Part shown: positions 38,401 to 48,200 of the stretch, piece after piece
Numbering within the stretch: the stretch's first letter is position 1
Layout of the letters: every line of letters starts with the position of its first letter
NCBI RefSeq assembly: GCF_036370855.1
Contig: NC_088111.1
Location: 20,309,501-20,373,500 of the forward strand
DNA from: Dromaius novaehollandiae
Taxonomy: Eukaryota > Chordata > Aves > Casuariiformes > Dromaiidae
Direction of reading: 5' to 3'
Length of the DNA stretch: 64,000 nt
The notes under the pieces: model-generated
Told to the model about the DNA's origin: nothing
The model's input: the letters and a program-made list of their open reading frames with translations, nothing else
Database searches by the model: none
Position numbers and translations under genes: made by a program

Positions 38401-41400
38401 GCAAGTGTCACAGGCAAGTACATGGTGGAAATGCAATACAAACTTATAAAAGATATGAAGTTACTGAGTAGCAGTTAGTTGAGCCAACCTTTGGACAGTC
38501 TGCTTTGCATGCCATACAAGGGTTCAGTTTATGGAAAGGATGCGAGTATTTGCCAAGTAATTATTTTTCTGACAGATCTGCGTTTTTTTCCCCTCTCAGC
38601 TTCATGGAACATAAAGACTACCTCAATATTGTATATCTGCATACATCAGAATAGCTTAGCTTGCTCCTTAAAACATGCAATGCTACATATTTTTAGATTT
38701 TTCTTGCTTATATCACCAAGAAGTCATCAGCCTTTGCACTGCTCTTTAAAGCAGTGCTTGCTAGGAGAAATTGGGAAATGCTTCCTGAAATTTATCACAG
38801 GTGCCTTAGCGTCAGCATTTCTAGTGAGGTGACTCAAAAACTAAAAATCACTCTGCTTCCTCTAGTGATATGAACAAAATCACTACTTGCATTGCTGCCC
38901 TGAATTCTTTACTGAGCAAGGAACCTACATGGACATGTAACATTTGAGCAGGCTACAACTATTAACGGGTTTTAAAACTTACGGTGTCACTGTGACTAGG
39001 ACACTACTGACGCTATTTTAAACAGGAAACTGAGGCACAGGAGAGATCAACTGGTCTGAAAAAGTCTGAGGCAAGACCTGAACCCCCATCTTTGGAATCT
39101 GACTCGAGGGCTCAGCCCTTCCTATCTTACCTGGTCTGCAGCTAAAGACTGCTAGCACTATGGAACAGAGCTGCGAAACAAATCCTTGGTTTTAGTTCAC
39201 TAGAAATTAGATTTGTCTCACATTCGAGGAACTAAAAACATTTCCAAGTCTTTCAACTAGTTTATTACAGTGGATTTCTGAAGGAAAAAAAAGGATAGAT
39301 AAGCTAAAAGTTAGTAACAAATATTATTAAAATAGCTTTAAACATATTTGCTAACCTTAAAGAAACAAGTCTCAGGCTCATCATTTGGATGTTATGTCAG
39401 TACTTTTTTCACACTTATGTAGATTTATTTAAGTACTAAAATTAAGTACTTCCTCCCCAAAGGCTCTCAACTTCAGTGTACCTTTCTTTTGTCTCTGTTC
39501 CTCTTCCTGGCTGTGTACCAAACACTGCTGTGCTAAGGACTCTTTCCTAATGAAACCTTACTCTAACCCCGTGTTTCAGCAGCATTCCTGTTAAAACTTC
39601 ACTTTTAGCATCCTGGGCCTTTCTACAACCTTTACAGGATAGTAGATTATCACCTTTACAAACAGATCTTTGTGGTTTACTAAAAAACACTTAGCCTCAT
39701 ATTGGCCATTTAAAAAGAAAACTATTCAAGGCATGAAATTCTCGTCTCTTGAAAATTATTGTGAATCATTTTATATTTAATGTCATAATTCTGTCAGTAA
39801 AACCTAGACTGTAGCTTGACTGGAGGATTTGAAATAAAATGACCTGCTATTTCCAGTCATAAATCACAGCTGTAGGTGTTTAAGACTGAAATGTGAGCCT
39901 GTGCTGAAACCAGTGTCAACAGCCACCCAGCACCTACATCAGTCCCCTCAAATCCAAACTCTGTTTCTTACAAAAAAAAACAAACAAAAAAAAAACCAAA
40001 AAAACCCCCAAAGTTTTTGCTGTTTTCAGGAATTTGCAATTAGAGTTGCAAGTAACTAACTTATACTCATCCTCTCAATTTTGGCTTTATTTCTTTTAGG
40101 ATATTGAAAGCCATCTACTTCAGCAGGGCAGCTGACTTTCAGTCAGTAAAGTAGTAAATAAGTGGTAATGAACAGCACAAAAATTAAGTAAAAGAGGTTT
40201 TGGTTGCTGGAAATGAAGGTTAGCCTTCAACACCACCAGAAGTCTTTCAGGGTCACGTCATAAAAATCAGCAGTTTGAGAGACTACTGAATTTGGATTAC
40301 CACTGCCTTAGTGTCCACTGAGCAAAACTGTCACTAGAATTGAATAAATTTAATTAACCCTTTTCTCCTCCATTAGGATTTTCTTAATCCTTTGTGTTAG
40401 CTTACCAGGATCTGCATTTTCTATTCTTTGCTGATGTTGAAAACACACGTTCAATTGTTTTTATGCTGAAGGGAAATCTTTGTTACTGTATTAGAAAGTA
40501 GCACAATTTAAATATTTAACAACATCTTATTGGCTATTTTAGTAGGAATATTGTTTTTACACATTAATTTACACATTTATCATTAATACAAAGTGCTTAG
40601 GAGACCTAAAAAGTCCTGATGATATAGCCAACTTTGACATACGGTATCAGCTGTCACAGCGTATGTGCTTTGTATGTAATACAAAGACAATTAACAAATA
40701 TCACACTTCAAGATATGAATCTCTGAATTACTTCTTTTTGCTTACCTTTGTTTTGGATCAATTCTTACAGGCTCTGCATGAGCTTTAAAATCCATTATAG
40801 TTTGAATTAGGACATAAATGTACAGTAGAAGTCATGTGTTGTTTCTTGGTCATAAATCACAGCTGTAGGTGTTTAAGCCTGAAACCTGATTTTGTGCTAA
40901 CACCAGTGTCAAGAGACATCCTGTATCTACATCAGTCCCCTCAAACCCAAACTGCATGCTACTTAAAATTCAATGCTTTCTGCTACTTTCAGAATCTTGT
41001 AATAAGGGTAAAGTAATACATGGACTTTGAAGATTTGACTGGCTGGAATTAACAGACAGATAATTTACTGGAGGTAAAATCCTCAGCATACTGAATACAA
41101 TATGAAACATATTTTGATAAGTTGCTCCTTCAGAAGTTCTTTTGCACATTAAAACATGAGAAAATTAATTCAAATTTTGATTTAAATTAGTACAATGGTT
41201 AGTGTGCATCTCACTAAAGTTAACTCAGGGCACCCGCAACAAAGCCAGAAGATGATCTCAAAGGCATTGGAATTTAGGTTCACACATCTGCGATAATAAA
41301 CACAGGCCAGTTTCTTCTTCTTTCTAGGTTCTCTGCTTATCAAGTATCACAGTCCACTGATTTTTGTTCCTTAAGATTTGCTTTTCAGACCACAACTTGA

Positions 41401-44400
41401 TGAATGACTTCATTAACCATTAATGCTGTATAGCTGAGTAACTCTGACCTTTGCTTCATAGAAGAAAAAAAGTCTGTCCTCTTTCCTCTTAAATAACCCT
41501 ACCGACATAAATATAAGTGCAATCCTGTATAGATAGAGGCAAGTCATTTTTAGAAGTGTGCCAAATTGGGTTCAGTCCAACATCTTTTCAAATAACTGCA
41601 AAAAGTGTGCACAAGAAAAAAAAAAAGCACGTGTTTGTTACATCCATTGCAACAGCACATACCAGGTCTGGATGGGGGCCAACACCTAATAGTTCTGAGA
41701 ACTTTACATGTTACTTACTTCCAAAAAAAAAATGCTTTTTTTTCCCCCTCCAGTGTACAGATGACTTAAATCCTCTCACTAACATTCACCTTTTCCATTC
41801 TGTAAAAGACAGGCCTATATTCTTCTATGAATGTGCTGTGCTGCCTAGCTGGGCCCATCCATGAATCCTTATCTTACAGCTTTGCAGGTGCTTTGAACTA
41901 ACTTTGCAAGAATGCATTTGAGAGAGAGTTAAACAGCAACTGGATGCTACAATTGCTGTCCCACTTCTGTTGCCCCAGCGTTAGAAATAATGACAGCCTT
42001 GGAAAAAATAACCAGCCAAGCAAAGACAGAAAAGAAAATGAGCAAAGTGCAAAGATTCAAGTGTTTTAACCTACCTTTTAGGAGATGCAACACTGCAAAC
42101 AGGAGGGGTGCAGTGGGTATGGAATTGACAGAAGGAGAACGTATAAGGAGAAAGACAAAAAAGACACGAAAAGATCAGTGCTTTCCTACATCCGTGACAA
42201 AGTGAATGAGAGGAGCCTGGAGAGAAACAGAGTAAGGTTTGATTTGAATTACCAAGAAAGAGGGGAGGGGGAAAAAAAATTAAGGAGAGACACAGATTAA
42301 AATATTCCCTCTTTTAAACATTTATTTTTTCCTTTTTTGCTACCTGGTCAGAGGTATCTGGGGAATTATTCATCTTTTCCCACAGGCCAAAAACACATGG
42401 ACAATGGAACTCACTTTCTGTTGAGCGTTAGAGAAAGCTCACTTCTGGGGTACTCACTGTTGCCTACATCAAGATCCAAACACAGCCGAGTTCACAGCTG
42501 TGTCTTGCCAGGGGATTATTAGAAGATTTAGCATGTTTACAAAAGTAGCCAAGAGACATTAAAAGCTATTCATTAGTAACTCTGCCTGGTGTGGCAGTAT
42601 CTATCAGCATTATTTGGGTATAAATTTACTACATTTTGCTTTGAAGGCACCACTGCTGTTCTGAGCAAAAAAATACCTCTATAACATTTCAATGCAGCAG
42701 CAGCTTCTGCTTTTTTCAATCCTCATTCTGTTGCTGAAGAACATACTCCGAAAGGATGCTACAGCTCTTCTGAGCTTCAAGACAGGAAGCAAAGACGTTA
42801 TACCTAGATTGTGAGAATTGAAACTTCTTGTTCTGTGTCCTGAATACAATGGTCTGGAGTCTATCTAGCATGATATTCCAGTGGCTCAAGGCCTTGAAAT
42901 ATTTAAGACCAAAAAGCAGGGTAAAATACAAGCATATCATGAACTAAACTGTGATTCCAAAAATAAACAGCTGGAGGCTGTGAGGTCCTAACGCATTATT
43001 GGCCAGTGCCTTTTGATTTTTACAAATTTGGAGAAAAAAGTGTCCCTTGAGATTACCAGGTTCCAGATATCACACTCACTGACCCCAGCAGACTTCTAGA
43101 AGTTATCCTACTTTCAGAGGCCAGGACAGCAAGCAAAACTTCTGAACATTCAAAAATGATTTCAAAAATATTTAGGAGAAGCTTTCTGTTGCCACAGAAG
43201 ACCTCAAAAGAAATAAAATGTTGTGACTACAATTCCGGTATTTAACTGCATGTACATTTGGACTTTGCAAGATACTTATCTTCAGATTAACACATTGCTG
43301 CCTTTTCTATATACATGGAGGAGTCTCTTGGCCAACTTTCTACTATTATGTATTATGTATTTTACTACCACACTAGAGCAGAATGTCACTTACTAGTTTC
43401 ATGGTTGGCTTTTCTTTCCCTCATCTGAAAAGAAATCATGAGTATGCAATCATCTTTTGGATCAGCATCCCTCAACATCCCCACTCTTCTCTTTCATGGT
43501 TCTTCCAAAATCATTATTTATAATAGTACATGTATCTGTCCGTCACAAGATAAACCAGCTCCTGTCTGTAATTATTATATCAGTGATTTCTGGAAGGCTT
43601 TCAGTCAAACAACTTTCAACAGTAATCTGTAAATAAAATTTGCTTATTTCTTCCTTACTCTACTAAAATAGCTCCTGAGTTATGTCCACACTCCAAGACA
43701 GTGTTTGCCCACTTACAGTAAAGAAACTGCTAAATTTACAATATTGGACAGCATGAAATTGAATTTTTATACAAGTAGTCTCATATTTAAGAATTAAATT
43801 TCACATTTCTTTAGGTATTATTCTTCCAAGTTGTAGTGTTTTTCCAGTTTTGCTAAAATGCCTTCAAGCTTAAAAACAGCTTGTGAAAGACACTTTTGTG
43901 ATACAATTCTTGCAATGAACAGGTACCTGTAATAGGTAGTTACAATTCATCACTAAGCAAGCTATGAGATACTGCTTCATTTATCTTGTGTCATAACACT
44001 TAAGTTATACTTCTAGCTACAATCCCAGCAACATTTAATTTTGGGGCTGCTGACTTTTTCTAATCAAGTCCAAGAGCAAAAGAATCAGAGGAGATACCAT
44101 CATGCACCAGTAGAAGTCTTCCCTTTCCCCACCAACCACCCCGAATTGACTGAGCACTCATCACAACGATGATGAGCACTCATCACAACTCCTGATCTTG
44201 TTTTCTTGGAGATCACTTAAAGAGACTACCTGTAGCATTTGGGAGAGCCCTACCTTTTCTGTTTGACTGTGATGCCCTTCTGCTGTAAAGCCTTCTCATT
44301 TGCCATCTGTAGGAGCTGGATCTCCTTCCGTGAGAAAAGCCGGATAGCAAAAGCTTTTTCCAAAAGCCTCTCTGGAGGCACTGACTGGGCAATGTCCCTC

Positions 44401-45212
44401 ACAAAGGATCGAATATCCTGCTGTATGCTGTCAGACTCCATGGGCTGCCCAGCTCTGACTTTGTGAAAGAATTTCAGAAGAGCCAGTGCAACACGATAGA
44501 GAACCTTGTAGCCCTCCACCAGAAACACATCGAAGACCCGAGCAATATATATCATGGGCAGTTCTCCAAAGAGCCAGCGTTGCCAGTCAGAGTATACCTC
44601 CAGCACATCCTCCGACACTGCCACCATCAGCTTATGTGCTGCCTGACAGTACTTGTTGACTAAGTCACCAAAGGTCATGCAGGAGGATTCAAAAGCTAAG
44701 AATGTCTGATCAATGAGTCGCTTCGACGGATCATTGCAAGCCAGGATGCGACAAACCTTTTCAAAGCACTCTGCCTCATCTTTGCTGTAGTGGAGGAGCA
44801 AAGCTGTCACAGAGGGCAGCGCTGGACAAAATGATATGTCTGGGAACTGATTTGCAATGCACAGTATTATCTTCCTGACTGCCCCAATGCCTTCTGCATT
44901 CAAGCAGTAAGTGGGAACCAGGCTGTTATCCACAAACTCTGGCAGTGGAAGGGAGCCACTGTTGCGTTTTCCAGTGATCTTCACAACAATGTCCCGGTAC
45001 ACATTTGCATCTGGAGTCACTGTGCGGCATGGAATATCGTTAATTAGTTTGTGGTACACTTTGGCTCTCAAAGAGTGGTTCTTGGCCCAGTAGCCCTGCC
45101 GGGCCAGCTGTTTCAGTTCCTGGAATTCGGTGCTGGTTAGCTCCTTTGGGTCTTGGGTCTGGGCAGTAACATCCATTTTCTCCCAATCCACAAAGCGGTT
45201 GTATTCATCCAT
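32249..45212 (-). CDS. TBC1D24: TBC1D24, TBC1 domain family member 24 (complete, seven coding exons)
   Basis: TBC1D24 joins an N-terminal Rab-GAP-like TBC domain to a C-terminal TLDc domain. It acts in vesicle trafficking and endocytosis, especially at synapses, and is involved in oxidative-stress resistance. The coding exons join as 45212-44254, 42092-42075, 37604-37446, 36462-36399, 34512-34417, 33987-33753 and 32403-32249. They total 1686 nt, or 561 residues plus stop, close to the human 559. All borders are GT/AG and all phases fit (2,2,2,0,0,1). The TBC domain covers roughly residues 40-260 and the TLDc domain roughly residues 340-561. R38 (in LARQGYW) and R240 (in KVLYR) correspond to the two arginines of the phosphoinositide-binding pocket (human R40 and R242), so that site is intact. 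The canonical arginine finger of active Rab-GAPs is not evident, as in the family. There is no stop or frameshift. A non-coding first exon probably lies near 59.4 kb. Confidence 0.96.
32404..33752 (-). other. TBC1D24: TBC1D24 intron between TLDc exons (1.35 kb)
   Basis: Bounded by donor GTAAGT (at 33752) and acceptor TTACAG (at 32404). It is AT-rich. The plus-strand open frame at 33228-33503 has no recognised homology. Confidence 0.85.
33753..33987 (-). CDS. TBC1D24: TBC1D24 coding exon (TLDc domain, including variable linker)
   Basis: It encodes 78 codons plus one base, beginning [18 protein letters not shown] and ending [14 protein letters not shown]. The serine/threonine/proline-rich segment in the middle (about residues 452-480) is the least conserved part of the TLDc region. 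The DRLSPFL and [10 protein letters not shown] motifs that follow match the family well. Acceptor ATGTAG|CTACAG; donor ATAG|GTAAGT. Confidence 0.95.
33988..34416 (-). other. TBC1D24: TBC1D24 short intron (429 bp)
   Basis: Donor GTGAGT directly after codon AGG, and acceptor TTATGTAG. Nothing else notable is seen in it. Confidence 0.9.
34417..34512 (-). CDS. TBC1D24: TBC1D24 coding exon (TLDc domain)
   Basis: It encodes exactly 32 codons, [20 protein letters not shown] followed by [12 protein letters not shown]. The STDW...SFFGTGE.FVF core is the signature of TLDc domains. The acceptor is GTGCTAG|GTCTGC and the donor is AGG|GTGAGT, both phase 0. Confidence 0.95.
34513..36398 (-). other. TBC1D24: TBC1D24 intron (1.9 kb) containing a perfect-stem inverted repeat
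   Basis: Bounded by donor GTGAGTG and acceptor TGTGCTAG. It contains low-complexity C-rich and A-rich patches at about 35455-35505 and a 14-bp inverted repeat at 34633-34692. No exon-like sequence was recognised. Confidence 0.85.
34633..34692. repeat. Inverted repeat: 14-bp perfect stem with 32-nt loop
   Basis: GTGGATTAAAGCAG at 34633-34646 is the exact reverse complement of CTGCTTTAATCCAC at 34679-34692. The loop itself can form a small TATCT/AGATA hairpin. It lies 121-180 nt upstream of the 3' splice site of the next TBC1D24 exon in transcript direction. Confidence 0.85.
36399..36462 (-). CDS. TBC1D24: TBC1D24 coding exon (TLDc domain)
   Basis: One base plus 21 codons, encoding [21 protein letters not shown]. 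The acceptor is GCATTACAG|GTTC and the donor is GAG|GTGAGT. The [13 protein letters not shown] motif matches the mammalian protein closely. Confidence 0.95.
36463..37445 (-). other. TBC1D24: TBC1D24 intron (983 bp)
   Basis: Donor CAG|GTAATT and acceptor CATTACAG. Overlapping small open frames on both strands have no recognisable content. Confidence 0.9.
37446..37604 (-). CDS. TBC1D24: TBC1D24 coding exon (linker and start of TLDc domain)
   Basis: A 159-nt exon, phase 2 in and phase 2 out. It encodes [19 protein letters not shown], then [33 protein letters not shown]. The acceptor is TTTCTCAG|GCAG and the donor is AGCAG|GTAATT. Because it enters in phase 2 with a single G, it can join equally to the preceding microexon or directly to coding exon 2. 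Confidence 0.96.
38995..39140 (+). mobile_element. MIR-like SINE remnant
   Basis: The block AACAGGAAACTGAGGCACAG, followed about 55 bp later by GACCTGAACCC and a CTGACTC...GGGCTCAGC tail, has the order and spacing of the conserved MIR core and 3' part. It is diverged, as expected for this ancient SINE. Confidence 0.65.
39857..40057 (+). repeat. Local dispersed duplication, copy A
   Basis: It shares TCATAAATCACAGCTGTAGG, the TGTTTAAG.CTGAAA block, CACCAGTGTCAA-type and ACATCAGTCCCCTCAAA blocks in the same order with copy B about 990 bp to the right. The similarity continues more weakly through a TTTCAG...GTAA region. The A-rich stretch at 39970-40005 is present only in this copy. Confidence 0.75.
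40850..41017 (+). repeat. Local dispersed duplication, copy B
   Basis: Partner of copy A, with the same block order. Divergence is of the order of one base in seven to ten by eye. It belongs to no repeat family I recognise. Confidence 0.75.
42075..42092 (-). CDS. TBC1D24: TBC1D24 18-nt microexon (VASPKR)
   Basis: On the minus strand the 18 nt TGTTGCATCTCCTAAAAG are flanked by acceptor CTCCTGTTTGCAG and donor GTAGGTT. The microexon is phase 2 in and phase 2 out, so inclusion adds exactly six residues: AG|T GTT GCA TCT CCT AAA AG|G reads S-VASPK-R. Skipping joins AG to G and restores a single R. Mammalian TBC1D24 is known to have a six-residue alternative exon at this same junction, between the TBC domain and the linker to TLDc, used mainly in neural tissue. 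The upstream tract carries TGC motifs at 42110-42112 and 42095-42097 (minus), the type recognised by the neural splicing factor SRRM4. Position, length, phase and the LS/SPK-type content all agree. Confidence 0.88.
42093..44253 (-). other. TBC1D24: TBC1D24 intron upstream of the microexon (2.2 kb)
   Basis: Donor AAAAG|GTAGGG after coding exon 2, and acceptor TTTGCAG at the microexon. AT-rich, with no recognised element except a small duplicated GAGCACTCATCACAAC unit at about 44152-44189. Confidence 0.88.
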
Positions 45213-45288
45213 GGCTCCAGGAAAAGCATATGAGAAAAATCATGAGAATGGAGACCTTATCCGGTCATTAAATGACTCACAGCTTCTC
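44254..45288 (-). CDS. TBC1D24: TBC1D24 large first coding exon (5' UTR tail plus TBC domain)
   Basis: The acceptor CCTCTTGCAG|GAGAAGCTG lies at 45289-45290. It is followed by 76 nt of 5' UTR and then ATG at 45212-45210. The 959 coding bases give 319 codons plus two bases, and the donor is AAAAG|GTAGGG. It encodes the whole TBC domain, with motifs such as [82 protein letters not shown] and [16 protein letters not shown]. An upstream in-frame stop precedes the ATG, and the start agrees with the family apart from two residues fewer than human. Confidence 0.97.
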
Positions 45289-48200
45289 CTGCAAGAGGGA
45301 AAGGAAAATAAATAAATAGAGATTTGAATAACAGCTAATTTCCTATTTACTTTACAAACACATACATTCAGCTTGTTCCTGCACCGTCAAGACTGTTTTC
45401 TAAAGCAAAAAAAAGCTAGAGGCATGCCTTTAAAAACAGACAAAAACAAACCCACAAACTTTATTTTCATTACATACTTGTCAATAACTCATACTGAAGT
45501 AGTTTATCAATGGCCAGCCCAGATGCAGATACTGTGGACACCTCAACATGAAGTAAATTTCCTTCACGTGGCCACGCAGTGACAGAGATTAGTTTGCTGA
45601 TCTGGTAGAATTTTTCCTTTCTGCTGGATCAGTAAGATGTACAGGTCAGTGCTAGTGCCAGCACAAAGAGGACTGCAAGGCAGAGCCACCCGTTCTGATG
45701 GCAGTACAGGATCGGATCAGCTTAACACAGCCTTATGAAACTGCTTCCTAATTCTCTCACATACTGCACTGTACTTGCAGTTCTGAGCTTGCATGCACTT
45801 CCATGACCAGTTCACCCTCTAGAGGGCCTGCTCTCATCAACGTTAGAAGACTTTCAGAAATGCAGTCCACTGCAGCAGCAACAAGAGCGGAAGGACCAGG
45901 TCCTAGCCTCTTAATTCCTCAGATGACACGTTTATACAATTTATCAGCTGAATGCAGTGTAGAAGTACATCTGTGTCCTAGCTGACACAGCATGACTGCA
46001 ATACTGGTACCCATACTATTCGTTTTAATCAAGTCAGTGCAAAACTAGAAGGGGACAAACAACCAGTTTGCCCAGTGCTGCAACCTCTATCAGTGTATCC
46101 TCAGGGCTGGGTTAAAGCTAGGAGCACATGGCTATTGATGCTGCAGACTCTGCAAAGGTAAACTGTCCCCATCACATGCAGCAGTCCCATCGAGCTGTTT
46201 TGCACAATTAAAATGTTATATATGAAGGTTACAGTAACAGAAACAATTACTGAAGTGTTGCCAAAAAGCTTCAGTTGTCACTGTATCAGCAGATCAGGTG
46301 ATGCACGGAGCGGGGACACTTACAAGTATGGTATTTTTTACAAGCGGTGCTTCAGCATCTTTTGAAACTCATAAGGTAGCTACACCGTCAAGGCAGACAA
46401 CTCTTTCTCCCTACTCTGCTACTGGGAAAATGAAACAAACATTTTGCCTCACATAGGCAGAAATTCATAAACATACACTTAGCATTAGCTTGGGCAACAA
46501 TACATTTAATCCAGATAGTTTTAGATGCTGGCTAAATATTAATCTGGGTAATTTGGAACCACATGCTAAAATTTTAAAATTTAACTCTTCTTTTAAAAGC
46601 TTGGCAGCAACACAGAGGTGCCTTTCAGCAAAGGCTTAAAGACAGACCTTCCCTTCCAAATAGTTCACATTTTTGTATTAAAAAGATGCCTTTTGGGTTG
46701 TCTTTGTAGTGACCAGAGCACAGAAAGATGAAGCATTCGGTCCGTGGTCACTTCAGCAAAGAGGCTATTACTGTTCTGCATTGCTGGAGTCTCCACTCTG
46801 CAACAGCTTCCCCCGTCTGCCACCATCCATTGGAAGCTGTTTATATTTATGTTAGAGAAGGTTAAGTAAAATCTCCACCACATGAAGCAAGTTGTAAGAT
46901 GTTTGGAGTTATGCCTTGGCTGTCTTTTTGTCCTGTAAACTTTCTTCTCTCTCCTCCATACTCTTTGCTTTCTAATTTTGTAATTTTAACTTTCATTCAG
47001 AATCAGAGGCATAATTAGAGGTTACATCAGTTATCTTTCCCCCTGTAAGTTACTGCCCATTCTAGAAACAAATGAATTAGATAAGTCTATGTTCCTCAGC
47101 CAGTCTACCAAAGTCAGTGGCTAGGGGAAGGAAATCAGACTGCAAGAATTCTGGATTAGAGCTTACAGTCTTATATACACCATGGCTTGGAAAATCTACT
47201 AGGTGTGCAGGTGGGTCTGGCTGCTTATGCTATTCAAAGCTCTAGATGCTACACAAACAGATGCCAGCAAAGAAAGGGGCATTGCCAAGGTTGCCAGAGC
47301 ATGACCAGCTCTTAAACGTAGTGCAAAACCCACAGAATTCGTGTGCTTCAGGGTAATGATGCATAACTGCTGATATGGGGCCAAACAGCTACTCTAAGCC
47401 AGCAGCTCTCAAACTGGGAGTATTTACTTGCCAGAGGAGAGCAGCTTAAGAAACTTCAGGAAAATCCCAGCTCGCCTACATCTCCTTCTACTGCCACTTC
47501 CTCAGCTTCCTCCACCCATCCTTCCATAGAAGTTATTTCTCTTCTGGCAATTACGTAAAGAGTAACATCTACTTTGAGCTGATGGGGACAGGAGATGAAG
47601 GGCAACAGAGGCTTTCTCAGGTTCAGCAGCAAACAGCTAGCTGGTGAGGGGCTGTCTCCCACCCATCTCTTATCGTAGGGGTGCAAGTAGGCAGTACTGA
47701 TTGCTATGTTTGGAGGGACTGGAGGTTGGCATGCCAGCTACGAAGTAAAGACAGAGATGGATGGCTGCGTAAGGGTGCATGTCTGTCTGAACTCCCACCC
47801 TCGTCTGGACTACCCAGCTTTCCCATATAAAGAAGATGACAAAACACAGCCAGAAGAGAAGAAGACCCAAAAAACCAAAAAAACCCCACATTTCAGAACA
47901 AGCTTTGCACAAAGATATGGTTCAGGAGAGGCACTGAGACCCATTTCTACCTCCTCATTGCAACAAGTCTCCTTCCCTCCTGCTGAAGTAACTTTGGAGG
48001 ATTTTACACCATACTGTGGCAAGTAACCTCTAACCGGACCTGGGGATAACAGGATGCATCAGTATATGAATTATATAGCATTGGAATGCTTTCAAGTACC
48101 TGTGAGGACACAACTATAATGGGATTGTAAAAGTTAAAAACAAAAACAAACAAACAAACAAAAAGCTCACAGCAGTGACAAAGACTAAAAGTTGTATATA

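Larger units (their letters stand above)
37605..42074 (-). other. TBC1D24: TBC1D24 intron downstream of the microexon (4.5 kb)
   Basis: It carries a MIR-like SINE remnant at about 38995-39140 and two related copies of a roughly 170-200-bp segment at 39857-40057 and 40850-41017. An A-rich simple repeat lies at about 39970-40005. No further exon was recognised. Confidence 0.85.

Noticed and set aside
38490..38520. Alternative candidate for the TBC1D24 microexon (ACTGTCCAAAG)
   Set aside because: Length and phase are wrong (11 nt) and the donor is poor. The 18-nt segment at 42075-42092 fits exactly.
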